Source: Novimethylophilus sp036504375
Lineage (GTDB): Bacteria; Pseudomonadota; Gammaproteobacteria; Burkholderiales; Methylophilaceae
Direction of reading: 5' to 3'
Length of the DNA: 29,100 nt
Assembly (NCBI RefSeq): GCF_036504375.1
Contig: NZ_DASXVH010000019.1
Span: 1 to 29,100 of the forward strand
Shown: piece by piece, positions 9,314 to 17,109 of the stretch
Position numbering within the stretch: the first letter of the stretch is position 1
How the letters are laid out: each line of letters starts with the position of its first letter
The notes under the pieces: model-generated
What the model was told of the DNA's origin: nothing
Database searches by the model: none
What the model saw: only the letters and a program-made list of their open reading frames with translations
Program-made: the position numbers and the translations under genes

Positions 9314-9342
9314 TTGCAAAAAAGACCGATCTATCCCATACT
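9314..9342 (+). promoter_or_regulatory. Candidate promoter of the copper module
   Basis: TTGCAA (9314-9319) and CATACT (9337-9342) are separated by 17 bases. The -10 ends only six bases before the ATG at 9349, so transcription would begin at or next to the start codon and the first mRNA could be leaderless. Confidence 0.45.
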
Positions 9343-9348
9343 GAAAAA

Positions 9349-9726
9349 ATGCGTAAGCTTATCAAGCTCATGGTTGCCGTCATATTGGTATTTTGCCTGC
9401 CGCTGCAAGGTGTTGCAGGCGTGACCATGCCTGCCTGCGAAGGGCATGATCCAGCTACGCAAATCCTCGTTGCTTCCGGCGATATGCCGCCCCATTGCAT
9501 GCATGCAATGGACGAGCCAGCCAAGCAATCGCATGACGGCAAAATGGACAAGACATCGCATGACAAATGCTATGCCTGCTACCTGAGCGTTGCGCAGGCA
9601 CTCACTCCGAGTACCATCACTGTTGACTCATCCGGGGCCACTGCCAGTTTCCTCCCCATGATCAACGACAATTACCAAACCCTTCCTTCATCGTTATTCC
9701 ATCCCCCCAGATCGATCTCAGCCTAG
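9349..9726 (+). CDS. Small secreted Cys/His/Met-containing protein of the copper module
   Basis: This is a 125-aa protein with a clear signal peptide (basic MRKLIK, hydrophobic stretch, cleavage near QGVAG). The mature region has potential soft-metal ligands: PACEGHD, PPHCMHAMD, SHDGKMDKTSHDKCYACYL, and a Pro-rich end LFHPPRSISA. The CxxC in DKCYACYL and the HCMHAM cluster suggest copper or silver binding. The layout resembles small DUF2946-like proteins found near copper efflux genes, but that family link is tentative. It is the first gene of a same-strand run ending in cusCBA. No Shine-Dalgarno sequence precedes the ATG, consistent with the promoter lying directly upstream. Function is not established. 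Confidence 0.6.
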   Translation: MRKLIKLMVAVILVFCLPLQGVAGVTMPACEGHDPATQILVASGDMPPHCMHAMDEPAKQSHDGKMDKTSHDKCYACYLSVAQALTPSTITVDSSGATASFLPMINDNYQTLPSSLFHPPRSISA

Positions 9727-9944
9727 TGCTGAAGGTCGCCTAGCTTTCACGCGACAGCCTTGTGCTCGGACGCTTGCCCGGGAAAAGGTACGCCTCGATC
9801 TACCGACACTTCAGCACGTTGTGACCAACGGTGGTTTCGTTCGCCGTTCGAGGTCTGGCGTATCCGCATTCGACGGTAATTCGCGCCTTGCCCCTCGACG
9901 CCGCCGGAACCATCCCCCGGAATGTTGCAAAGCGAGGAAGAGCG

Positions 9945-10298
9945 ATGTCTCAGACTACCCATCAGGGCAGTACCCCGACGGAATACACCGTCAGCCGCGT
10001 CATGCGCATCGGAGCATCCGAGGTTTCCGAAGATGCATTGCGCGAGTTCGAAGGCCAATTCCCCGGCATGTTGCGGCTGGCATTCGATACGCAGACCGGC
10101 AACCCCACTATTGCCTATGATGCGGCGAAACTTGCCTTCAGCCAGATACTGCCTCGGCTTGCAGAGGCAGGCATCGGGCCGGTTGATACCTGGTGGCTTC
10201 GACTGAAGGCGGCATGGTATGGCTTCACCGACCGGAACACGGCTTCCCAGGCTCATGCCAAACCCAAAGGCTGTTGCAACAGGATTCCGGGGGCATAG
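9945..10298 (+). CDS. Uncharacterised 117-aa protein, possibly HMA-like fold, with C-terminal CCN motif
   Basis: The start at 9945 is set by a strong GAGGAAG Shine-Dalgarno sequence; an earlier in-frame ATG at 9831 lacks one. There is no signal peptide, so the protein is probably cytoplasmic. The segment YTVSRVMRIGASEVSEDALREF, read as two strands around a helix, and later TGNPTIAYDAAKLAF and LAEAGI recall the alternating layout of heavy-metal-associated domains, but the N-terminal CxxC is absent. The tail HAKPKGCCNRIPGA provides two adjacent cysteines and a histidine. Its place in the copper gene run suggests a metal chaperone or sensor. I do not recognise a named family with confidence. An overlapping 189-codon frame on the opposite strand is rejected. 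Confidence 0.55.
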   Translation: MSQTTHQGSTPTEYTVSRVMRIGASEVSEDALREFEGQFPGMLRLAFDTQTGNPTIAYDAAKLAFSQILPRLAEAGIGPVDTWWLRLKAAWYGFTDRNTASQAHAKPKGCCNRIPGA

Positions 10299-10363
10299 CG
10301 CAGTACCTCCTGGCAAGCCTGACCAATTGCCGGAGTTTTTTAATTTTGATAGGAGTATTCATC

Positions 10364-10759
10364 ATGAACAAGCAAACCATCCACAGAATGATCGCCACTT
10401 TCGCCGTCTGCAGCGTCGGCTTTATATCCGCCCCCGCCATGGCGGGTCCGGATTTCTTCCAGCAACAAATGATACAACGCGTCATGCAGGCCAAGCAGAA
10501 ATTGCAGCAGGCCGAGGCCGCCAAAGGGGCTGAACGCCAGAAGCTGATGGACGAGCACATGAAGATGCTGCATGAAACCATGGGAAAATGTGCCGCGATG
10601 AAGCCGAAGGCCGGCATGTCCGCGCAGGAGCGCGATGAGTGGTACAGCGAACATCAGAAGCTCATGAACCAGATGATGGAGCAGATGATGGAAGAGCACC
10701 GCATGATGATGGATATGGGGAACATGCCCATGGACATGGGTGACATGCACAAGCACTAA
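10364..10759 (+). CDS. Met/His-rich periplasmic protein
   Basis: The 131-aa product has a signal peptide ending near SAPAMA. The mature protein is helical and charged (FFQQQMIQRVMQAKQKLQQAEAAKG), with methionine clustering toward the C-terminus: NQMMEQMMEEHRMMMDMG, then NMPMDMGDMHKH. Such MxM, MMxxH and MDMG runs bind Cu(I) or Ag(I) in periplasmic copper-handling proteins. The ATG follows AGGAG at 10351-10355. It is followed by a hairpin and then cusF, so it is likely an abundant periplasmic metal buffer for the Cus pump. The role is inferred from composition and context. Confidence 0.7.
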   Translation: MNKQTIHRMIATFAVCSVGFISAPAMAGPDFFQQQMIQRVMQAKQKLQQAEAAKGAERQKLMDEHMKMLHETMGKCAAMKPKAGMSAQERDEWYSEHQKLMNQMMEQMMEEHRMMMDMGNMPMDMGDMHKH

Positions 10760-10766
10760 TCTATAT

Positions 10767-10792
10767 TCCGGGCGGGCTTGGTTCCGCCCGGA
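10767..10792 (+). terminator. Hairpin (terminator or attenuator) before cusF
   Basis: The perfect 9-bp stem TCCGGGCGG / CCGCCCGGA has an 8-base loop (10776-10783). It is followed by TCGATCTT rather than a pure T-tract. It may partially stop transcription or protect the 3' end of the upstream small-gene transcript. Confidence 0.55.
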
Positions 10793-10823
10793 TCGATCTT
10801 AATCCAGAAAAGGACATTACTTA

Positions 10824-11153
10824 ATGAAACGATTTTTGATAATTACTCTTGCATCTGCGGCATTCGGCGCTGCAGCCATGCCCGTTTACGCCGACGATGC
10901 ACACCACACCAAGGCCGAAGCGCAGCAGCGCTATGGCACGAAAGGCGTGGTTGTTTCCATCGACCGGTCCGGCGCCAAACTCAAGCTCAAACATGAGGCG
11001 GTGTCTGAACTCAAGTGGCCGGGCATGACGATGGATTTTGCGGTGGCTGACAAAGCGATGCTGAACGGCCTGCAAGCGGGCGAGCGCGTCGAATTCCAGT
11101 TCGAGATGGCAGCCGGCGCACCGCGCATCACCGGCATCACTCCGGTCAAATAA
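10824..11153 (+). CDS. cusF: CusF-like periplasmic Cu(I)/Ag(I) chaperone
   Basis: CusF delivers Cu(I) or Ag(I) to the CusCBA pump in the periplasm. This 109-aa protein has a signal peptide ending near PVYA, then a small beta-barrel. The metal site is complete: His57, Trp65, Met68 and Met70, in LKHEAVSELKWPGMTMDF. The spacing (8, 3 and 2) is identical to His36, Trp44, Met47 and Met49 of mature E. coli CusF, in which Trp makes a cation-pi contact with Cu(I). Its location just upstream of the outer-membrane, adaptor and pump genes supports the assignment. A Shine-Dalgarno AAAGGA precedes the ATG. Confidence 0.92.
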   Translation: MKRFLIITLASAAFGAAAMPVYADDAHHTKAEAQQRYGTKGVVVSIDRSGAKLKLKHEAVSELKWPGMTMDFAVADKAMLNGLQAGERVEFQFEMAAGAPRITGITPVK

Positions 11154-11159
11154 AGCCCG

Positions 11160-11191
11160 CAGCCGGCCGGGGCATGGGCTTCAGCCGGCTG
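11160..11191 (+). other. Inverted repeat between cusF and cusC
   Basis: CAGCCGGC (11160-11167) and GCCGGCTG (11184-11191) can form an 8-bp stem with a 16-base loop, in the 58-base gap between cusF and cusC. No T-tract follows; it may tune expression of the pump genes. Confidence 0.35.
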
Positions 11192-11211
11192 TAAGCGGAA
11201 AAGGTGACACG

Positions 11212-12480
11212 ATGAGCATACCAAAATCATTGCTGGCGGCTTGTCTGCTGGCGTTGTCGGGGCTTGTGGCCGCGGACGAGACTGCAGCGGTACCGGGCGC
11301 CACGGTTCAGGAGTTGTTGCAATGGGCCGACGCGCACAATCCCGAACTTGCTGCCATGCGCTACGAAATCGACGCGGCTAGTGAGCGTATCGTGCCGGCC
11401 GGCGCGCTGCCGGACCCCACCTTGCGCGCAACGCTCAAGGATTTCGCCGGGCCGGGCGCGCCGGATGGTTTCAATCCGCTGCCCGGCAAGGGCAACGGAA
11501 CCCAGTACCGGCTGGGGCAGACCATCCCCTGGTGGGGCAAGCGCGACCTGCGCAAGGAAGTTGCCACGGCGGAGCTGGAGCAGGCCAAGGGGCGCCGGCA
11601 AGTGACCGTCGCCGAGATTCATGCCCGCATCAAAAGCGCATATGCCCAGTATTACCAGACCGTCGGCCTGAAGAAACTGAATGAGGAAATCCTGCGCCTG
11701 CTGGGCGATCTGGAGGCGGTAACGCAGGTGCGCTACGCCAGCGGCCTGGTGCCGCAGCAGGACGTGATCCGGGCCCAGGTCGAGAAGACGGCGCTGCGTT
11801 CCGAGATCATCAACCTGGAAACCGAACAGCATCATGCCATGACCAAGCTCAACACCGTGTTGGGGCGCCAGCAGCACGCCCCGATCGCGGAGCCGCAATC
11901 GCTGCGCCGCATTGCGTCGAATAAGCTGGATGGCGCAGCCCTGCAGGAAAAAGCGGCGCGCACCAATCCGCTGCTTGCCACGCAGTCGGCGCAAGTATCG
12001 GCGGCCGACGCCAGCCGGCGCCTGGTGGAGAAGAACCGCTATCCCGATGTCACGCTCATGATTGCTCCGACTCAGCGCGGTGGCAGCATCGATAGCTGGG
12101 AAGCGATGGTGGAGATCAACATTCCTATCCGTTTCGATACCCGCCGCGCCCAGGAAAGCGAGGCCGGCGCCATGCTGGCTGCCACCAGGGAACGGCAGCA
12201 GGCGATTGCGAACCAGGTTACGGGCGAATTGCAGGAAAACCTGGCAGCATTCGAAGGTGCAGAAAAACAGGAGCGGCTGATTGCCGACACCCTGCTGCCG
12301 CAGGCAGAGCTGACGTTCCGTTCCGCGCTGGCCGGCTACGAGGCAGGCAAGGTGGATTTCGCCACGCTGCTCGACGCCCAGCGCGCGATCAAGCGTGCCC
12401 GGCAGGACAAGCTGAAGGCCCAGGTAGAGCAGGAACTGCGCGTTTCCGAAATCGAAAAATTGGTGGGAGAAGAACTATGA
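11212..12480 (+). CDS. cusC: Outer-membrane factor of heavy-metal RND efflux (CusC/CzcC-like, TolC family)
   Basis: This is the outer-membrane channel subunit of the tripartite copper/silver pump. The 422-aa product has a signal peptide (cleavage near GLVAA) and the two tandem OEP repeats of TolC-type proteins. The first contains NPELAAMRYEIDAASERIVPA and QTIPWWGKRDLRKEVA, the second NPLLATQSAQVSAADASRRL and LAGYEAGKVDFATLLDAQRA. Long helices predict the periplasmic coiled-coil tunnel. The Cys in LAAC lies inside the signal hydrophobic core and is not a convincing lipobox, so the protein may not be acylated. Its stop overlaps the cusB start by four bases (ATGA), indicating translational coupling. 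Confidence 0.88.
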   Translation: MSIPKSLLAACLLALSGLVAADETAAVPGATVQELLQWADAHNPELAAMRYEIDAASERIVPAGALPDPTLRATLKDFAGPGAPDGFNPLPGKGNGTQYRLGQTIPWWGKRDLRKEVATAELEQAKGRRQVTVAEIHARIKSAYAQYYQTVGLKKLNEEILRLLGDLEAVTQVRYASGLVPQQDVIRAQVEKTALRSEIINLETEQHHAMTKLNTVLGRQQHAPIAEPQSLRRIASNKLDGAALQEKAARTNPLLATQSAQVSAADASRRLVEKNRYPDVTLMIAPTQRGGSIDSWEAMVEINIPIRFDTRRAQESEAGAMLAATRERQQAIANQVTGELQENLAAFEGAEKQERLIADTLLPQAELTFRSALAGYEAGKVDFATLLDAQRAIKRARQDKLKAQVEQELRVSEIEKLVGEEL

Positions 12481-13946
12481 AGCGTTCCGGCATCTGGATC
12501 GCCTTGACATTGCTTGTATTGGCCGGGGCAAGTGGCACGGGATATTGGCTGGGGATGAAGCAGGCCGCGACACCGGAGTCGGCCGCCTCCGCGCCGGTTA
12601 AAAGCGAGCGCAAAATACTGTATTACCGTAACCCCATGGGCTTGCCGGATACCTCGCCGGCGCCGAAAAAAGACAGCATGGGAATGGACTACATCCCGGT
12701 CTACGCGGACGAGCGACCGGCTGCTTCCGAGCCCGGTACGGCCGGCGCGGAGCGCAAGGTGCTGTATTACCGCAACCCGATGGGTTTGCCCGACACCTCA
12801 CCGGTACCCAAGAAGGATTCCATGGGCATGGATTACATCCCGGTCTATGTCGACGAGGAAGCTTCCGCCGGCCGGGTCAAGATCAGCCCGGACAAGGTGC
12901 AGAAGCTAGGGGTCAGGACCGAGCAGGTCTCATCGCGGGAGCTGGCCAGGACGGTGCGTGCCGTCGGCCAGTTCCAGCTGGACGAACGCCGCCTCTCTAC
13001 CGTCACCACCAAGTTCGAGGGCTATATCGAGAAGCTCCACGTCAATGCCACCGGCCAGCCGGTGAAGCGCGGCCAGCCGCTGATGGAGGTGTACAGCCCG
13101 GAGCTGGTCTCTGCGCAGGAGGAATACCTGATCGCCTGGAACGGTCGTCAATCTCTGAAGAATGGCACGGAGGAGTCACTGGTCGGCGTCGGCCAACTGG
13201 CGGAGGGCGCCCTCAAGCGCCTGCGCAACTGGGACATTTCCGATGCCCAGTTGCAACGCCTGCAACGGGATGGCAAGGCCACGCGCACGCTGACCCTGTA
13301 TGCTCCGGCCGGCGGCGTGGTACTGGAAAAGGCCGCCGTACAGGGCATGCGCTTCATACCGGGCGAGCCGCTGTTCAAGATTGCCGACCTGTCGGCCGTC
13401 TGGCTGCTCGCCGATGTGTTCGAACAGGATCTTGCATTGGTGCACCTAGGCCAGCCAGTGAAGATCAGCGTCGATGCTTATCCTGAAAAAGAGCTGACAG
13501 GCAAGGTCGCCTACATCTATCCCACCGTGACGCCCGAGACCCGCACCGCCAAGGTACGGGTGGAGCTGGCCAATCCCGGGGGAATGCTCAGGCCCGACAT
13601 GTACGCCAGCGTGCAACTGGTTTCCGGCCACGGCAAGTCCCGTGCGCTGACAGTACCGGATTCGGCCGTGATCGACAGCGGCACGCGCCAGGTGGTGCTG
13701 GTGCAGCGCGCCGAAGGGCTGTTCGAGCCGCGCGAAGTCAAGCTCGGCATGCGCAGCGACGGTTATGTCGAGGTGCTGCAAGGCCTGGATGAGGGCGAAA
13801 ACGTGGTGGTGCGCGCCAATTTCCTGATCGACGCGGAAAGCAACCTGAAAGCGGCGCTGGGCAGCTTCGGCGGGCACAGCGGGCACGGTGCAACCCCGCC
13901 TGCCAGCCCCGCTCCGGCACCGGCCACCGGGCACGAGGGACACTGA
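12477..13946 (+). CDS. cusB: Heavy-metal RND periplasmic adaptor (CusB-like) with two N-terminal metal-binding domains
   Basis: This membrane-fusion subunit links pump and outer-membrane channel and passes Cu(I)/Ag(I) to the pump. The N-terminal hydrophobic anchor (about residues 7-26) is followed by two near-identical heavy-metal-binding modules at about 45-79 and 93-127. Each reads YYRNPMGLPDTSP, then PKKDSMGMDYIPVY. The adaptor core follows, with barrel, lipoyl-like (TKFEGYIEKLHVNATGQPV) and hairpin segments (QEEYLIAWNGRQSL). A His-rich tail GGHSGHGATPP...GHEGH ends the 489-aa protein. E. coli CusB has neither module; many related adaptors have one, so two is unusual. The start overlaps the cusC stop, and the stop is one base before cusA. 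Confidence 0.92.
   Translation: MKRSGIWIALTLLVLAGASGTGYWLGMKQAATPESAASAPVKSERKILYYRNPMGLPDTSPAPKKDSMGMDYIPVYADERPAASEPGTAGAERKVLYYRNPMGLPDTSPVPKKDSMGMDYIPVYVDEEASAGRVKISPDKVQKLGVRTEQVSSRELARTVRAVGQFQLDERRLSTVTTKFEGYIEKLHVNATGQPVKRGQPLMEVYSPELVSAQEEYLIAWNGRQSLKNGTEESLVGVGQLAEGALKRLRNWDISDAQLQRLQRDGKATRTLTLYAPAGGVVLEKAAVQGMRFIPGEPLFKIADLSAVWLLADVFEQDLALVHLGQPVKISVDAYPEKELTGKVAYIYPTVTPETRTAKVRVELANPGGMLRPDMYASVQLVSGHGKSRALTVPDSAVIDSGTRQVVLVQRAEGLFEPREVKLGMRSDGYVEVLQGLDEGENVVVRANFLIDAESNLKAALGSFGGHSGHGATPPASPAPAPATGHEGH
12606..12856 (+). repeat. Intragenic tandem duplication encoding the metal-binding module
   Basis: Segments of 107 bases at 12606-12712 and 12750-12856 are offset by 144 bases (48 codons). 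They encode almost the same 35 residues but differ at many third codon positions. The duplication is therefore old and is held at the protein level. Confidence 0.85.
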
Positions 13947-13947
13947 T

Positions 13948-16900
13948 ATGCTTGATCGAGTAATCGAATGGTCGGTACGCAACGTGTTCCTGGTGTTGCT
14001 GGCGACCCTGTTCGTGGCCGGCGCCGGCGTCTATGCCTTGCTCAAAACGCCACTGGATGCCATTCCAGACCTGTCCGACGTGCAGGTCATCGTCTATACC
14101 GAATATCCCGGGCAGGCGCCGCAGGTGGTGGAGGATCAGGTTACCTATCCACTCACCACGGCCATGCTGTCGGTGCCTAAATCCAAGGTGGTGCGCGGCT
14201 TCTCGTTCTTCGGCGCCAGCTTCGTTTACGTGATCTTCGAGGACGGAACCGACATCTATTGGGCACGTTCGCGCGTGCTGGAATATCTCAATGCCGTGAC
14301 CGGCCGTCTGCCGCGCGGCGTGACGCCGACGCTGGGGCCGGACGCCACCGGGGTGGGCTGGGTCTACCAGTACGCGGTGCTGGCCAAGAACCGTTCGCTG
14401 GAGGAGTTGCGGGCGATTCAGGACTGGTACTTGCGTTATCAAGTGACCAAGGCCCACGGCGTCGCGGAAGTCGCCAGCGTAGGCGGCTTCGTCAAGCAGT
14501 ATCAGGTGGTGCTCGACCCGCGCAAACTGCAGGCTTACGGTATCTCGCCGGCCCGCATCACGCAGGTGATCCGCGACAGCAATCGCGACGTCGGCGGGCG
14601 CGTGGTGGAAATGACCGAGACCGAGTACATGGTGCGCGGCAAGGGCTATCTGCGCGGCATCAAGGACCTGGAAACGCTGGTGGTCAAGGCCGACAGGGGT
14701 ACGCCGGTATTGCTGCGCGACGTGGCCAGAGTGGAGCTGGCGCCGGACGAGCGGCGCGGCCTGGCCGAACTGAACGGCGAGGGCGAGGTAGTGGGCGGCA
14801 TCGCCATGGCACGTTACGGGCAGAATGCCCTCGAAGTCATTCATAACATCAAGGACAAGCTCGCCGAGATCGCCCCTGGGTTACCTGCCGGCGTCACGGT
14901 GGAGACGGTGTACGACCGTTCCGACCTGATCCACCGCGCCATCGAGAATCTCAAATCGACGCTGTTCGAGGAAAGCATCGTTGTCGCGCTGGTCTGCGTG
15001 CTGTTCCTGCTGCATGTGCGTAGTGCTTTGGTCGCTATTCTGATGCTGCCGGTCGGGGTGCTGATTGCCTTTATCCTGATGCGCTGGCTGGGGCTCAACT
15101 CCAACATCATGAGCCTGGGCGGCATCGCCATTGCCATCGGCGCCATGGTGGATGCCGCGATTGTGATGATCGAAAACGCCCACAAGCACATCGAGCGGGC
15201 ACCGCCAGACACTCCCCGTATCCAGCTGATGATTGATTCCTGCAAGGAAGTCGGCCCGGCGCTATTCTTCTCGCTGTTGATCATCACCGTCTCCTTCCTG
15301 CCGGTATTCACGCTGGAATCGCAGGAGGGCCGCATGTTTCAGCCGCTGGCCTACACCAAGACCTTCTCCATGGCGGGTGCGGCGCTATTGTCGGTGACCT
15401 TGGTGCCGGTGCTGATGCTGCTGTTCGTGCGCGGCAAGATCATGCCGGAGCGCAGAAATCCGGTGAACCGTTTGCTGATCTGGCTCTACCGCCCGATTAT
15501 CGCCTGGGTGATGCGCTGGAAGAAGCTCACCATTTTCGCCGCGCTGCTGGTGCTGGGAGTATCCATTTACCCGCTGACCCGGCTCGGAAGCGAGTTCATG
15601 CCGACCCTGAACGAAGGTACCCTGCTTTACATGCCGGCAAGCCTGCCGGGCATGTCCGTCACCAAGGCGGCGGAAACCATGCAGACCCAGGACAAGATCA
15701 TCAAGAGCTTCCCCGAGGTGGCCTCGGTGTTCGGCAAGGCGGGCCGCGCCAATACCGCCACCGATCCGGCGCCGCTGGAAATGTTCGAGACGGTCATCAA
15801 TCTCAAGCCAGAGTCCGAATGGCGCTCTGGCATGACCACCGACAAGTTGATCGCCGAACTGGACCAGGCGGTACAGATGCCGGGCGTGAGCAACGCCTGG
15901 ACCATGCCGATCAAGGCGCGCATCGACATGCTTTCCACCGGCATCCGCACGCCGATCGGCATCAAGGTATTCGGCAAGGATCTCAAAGAAATGGAAAAGC
16001 TCGCCAAGGACATCGAGGCCGTAGTGAAGCAGGTGCCGGGCACCACCAGCGCCTATGCCGAGCGCATTACCGGCGGCTACTACCTGATGATCGAGCCCGA
16101 CCGGCAAGCCTTGGCGCGCTACGGGCTGGCGGTCGGCGACCTGCAGGAGGTGATCGGCAGTGCGCTCGGCGGCGAAACCGTCACCACCACCGTGGAAGGG
16201 CGCGAGCGTTTCGGCGTCATCACGCGCTATCCACGCGAGCTGCGCTCCAGCCCCGATGCAATCGCCCGCCAGGTGCTGGTGCCGACCATGAATGGCGCGC
16301 TGATCCCGCTCGGCCAGCTGGCGCGCATCAGCCTGGAAAAGGGGCCGCCCGGCATCCGCACCGAGAACGCGCTGCTGTCGGCCTATATCTTCGTCGACAT
16401 GCGCGGGCGCGATATCGGCAGCTACGTGGCAGATGCGCAGAAGGCGGTGCGCGCACAGGTCAGGTTTCAGCCCGGCTACTACGCGACCTGGAGCGGCCAG
16501 TTCGAATACATGGAGCGCGCCTTGGCGCGCCTCAAGCTCGTGGTGCCGCTGACGCTGCTGATCATCTTCGTGCTGCTCTATTTCAACTTCCGCCGGCTGA
16601 CGGAAACCCTGATCGTCATGCTGTCAGTGCCGTTCTCGCTGGTGGGCGGCGTCTGGCTGATGTACTGGCTGGGCTATAACATGAGCGTGGCGGTGGCGGT
16701 CGGCTTCATCGCGCTGGCCGGGGTGGCGGCGGAAACCGGTGTCATCATGCTGATCTATCTCGATCACGCCTACCGGGAGCTCAAGGCGCAACGCGAGGCT
16801 GAAAGCAAGCCGTTCGCCGTTGCCGACCTTTATCAAGCAGTGATGGAAGGCGCGGTGGAGCGCGTGCGCCCCAAGATGATGACCGTGGTCGCGATCATGG

Positions 16901-17067
16901 CCGGTCTGCTGCCCATCATGTGGGGCAGCGGCACCGGTTCGGAAGTGATGAAGCGTATCGCCGCGCCCATGGTGGGCGGCATGGTGTCATCCACGATATT
17001 GACGTTGATCGTCATACCGGCGCTGTATGCGCTGGTGAAGGAACTCGGGTTGAGACGTCAGCGTTGA
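13948..17067 (+). CDS. cusA: Cu(I)/Ag(I) RND efflux pump (CusA-like)
   Basis: This is the proton-driven inner-membrane pump of the HME-RND family, 1039 aa (E. coli CusA 1047). The ATG at 13948 gives the standard N-terminus MLDRVIEWSVRNVFLVL. Twelve membrane segments are expected, with two large periplasmic loops. The proton-relay TM4 carries GAMVDAAIVMIENAHKHIE. Three methionines in LLYMPASLPGM, APLEMFETV and RIDMLSTGIRTP correspond by flanking sequence to the CusA methionine metal site, favouring Cu/Ag over Co/Zn/Cd. The second half repeats the fold, with FIALAGVAAETGVIML and MAGLLPIMWGSGTGSEVM. It is the last gene of the module. No CusRS-type regulator is seen nearby. Confidence 0.95.
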   Translation: MLDRVIEWSVRNVFLVLLATLFVAGAGVYALLKTPLDAIPDLSDVQVIVYTEYPGQAPQVVEDQVTYPLTTAMLSVPKSKVVRGFSFFGASFVYVIFEDGTDIYWARSRVLEYLNAVTGRLPRGVTPTLGPDATGVGWVYQYAVLAKNRSLEELRAIQDWYLRYQVTKAHGVAEVASVGGFVKQYQVVLDPRKLQAYGISPARITQVIRDSNRDVGGRVVEMTETEYMVRGKGYLRGIKDLETLVVKADRGTPVLLRDVARVELAPDERRGLAELNGEGEVVGGIAMARYGQNALEVIHNIKDKLAEIAPGLPAGVTVETVYDRSDLIHRAIENLKSTLFEESIVVALVCVLFLLHVRSALVAILMLPVGVLIAFILMRWLGLNSNIMSLGGIAIAIGAMVDAAIVMIENAHKHIERAPPDTPRIQLMIDSCKEVGPALFFSLLIITVSFLPVFTLESQEGRMFQPLAYTKTFSMAGAALLSVTLVPVLMLLFVRGKIMPERRNPVNRLLIWLYRPIIAWVMRWKKLTIFAALLVLGVSIYPLTRLGSEFMPTLNEGTLLYMPASLPGMSVTKAAETMQTQDKIIKSFPEVASVFGKAGRANTATDPAPLEMFETVINLKPESEWRSGMTTDKLIAELDQAVQMPGVSNAWTMPIKARIDMLSTGIRTPIGIKVFGKDLKEMEKLAKDIEAVVKQVPGTTSAYAERITGGYYLMIEPDRQALARYGLAVGDLQEVIGSALGGETVTTTVEGRERFGVITRYPRELRSSPDAIARQVLVPTMNGALIPLGQLARISLEKGPPGIRTENALLSAYIFVDMRGRDIGSYVADAQKAVRAQVRFQPGYYATWSGQFEYMERALARLKLVVPLTLLIIFVLLYFNFRRLTETLIVMLSVPFSLVGGVWLMYWLGYNMSVAVAVGFIALAGVAAETGVIMLIYLDHAYRELKAQREAESKPFAVADLYQAVMEGAVERVRPKMMTVVAIMAGLLPIMWGSGTGSEVMKRIAAPMVGGMVSSTILTLIVIPALYALVKELGLRRQR

Positions 17068-17077
17068 GTCATGGTGC

Positions 17078-17103
17078 AAAGCGGCAAGGGCCGCGCTTGT
17101 TCG
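17078..17103 (+). terminator. Probable terminator of the copper operon
   Basis: GCGGC-AAGG-GCCGC (17081-17094), extended by AAG/CTT with a one-base bulge, is followed by TTGTTC, 11 bases after the cusA stop. Confidence 0.5.
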
Positions 17104-17109
17104 CCCGTG

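Noticed and set aside
9747..10316. A 189-codon minus-strand frame over the 117-aa gene
   Set aside because: The plus-strand gene has a strong Shine-Dalgarno sequence and fits the operon direction; the minus frame has no recognisable motif.
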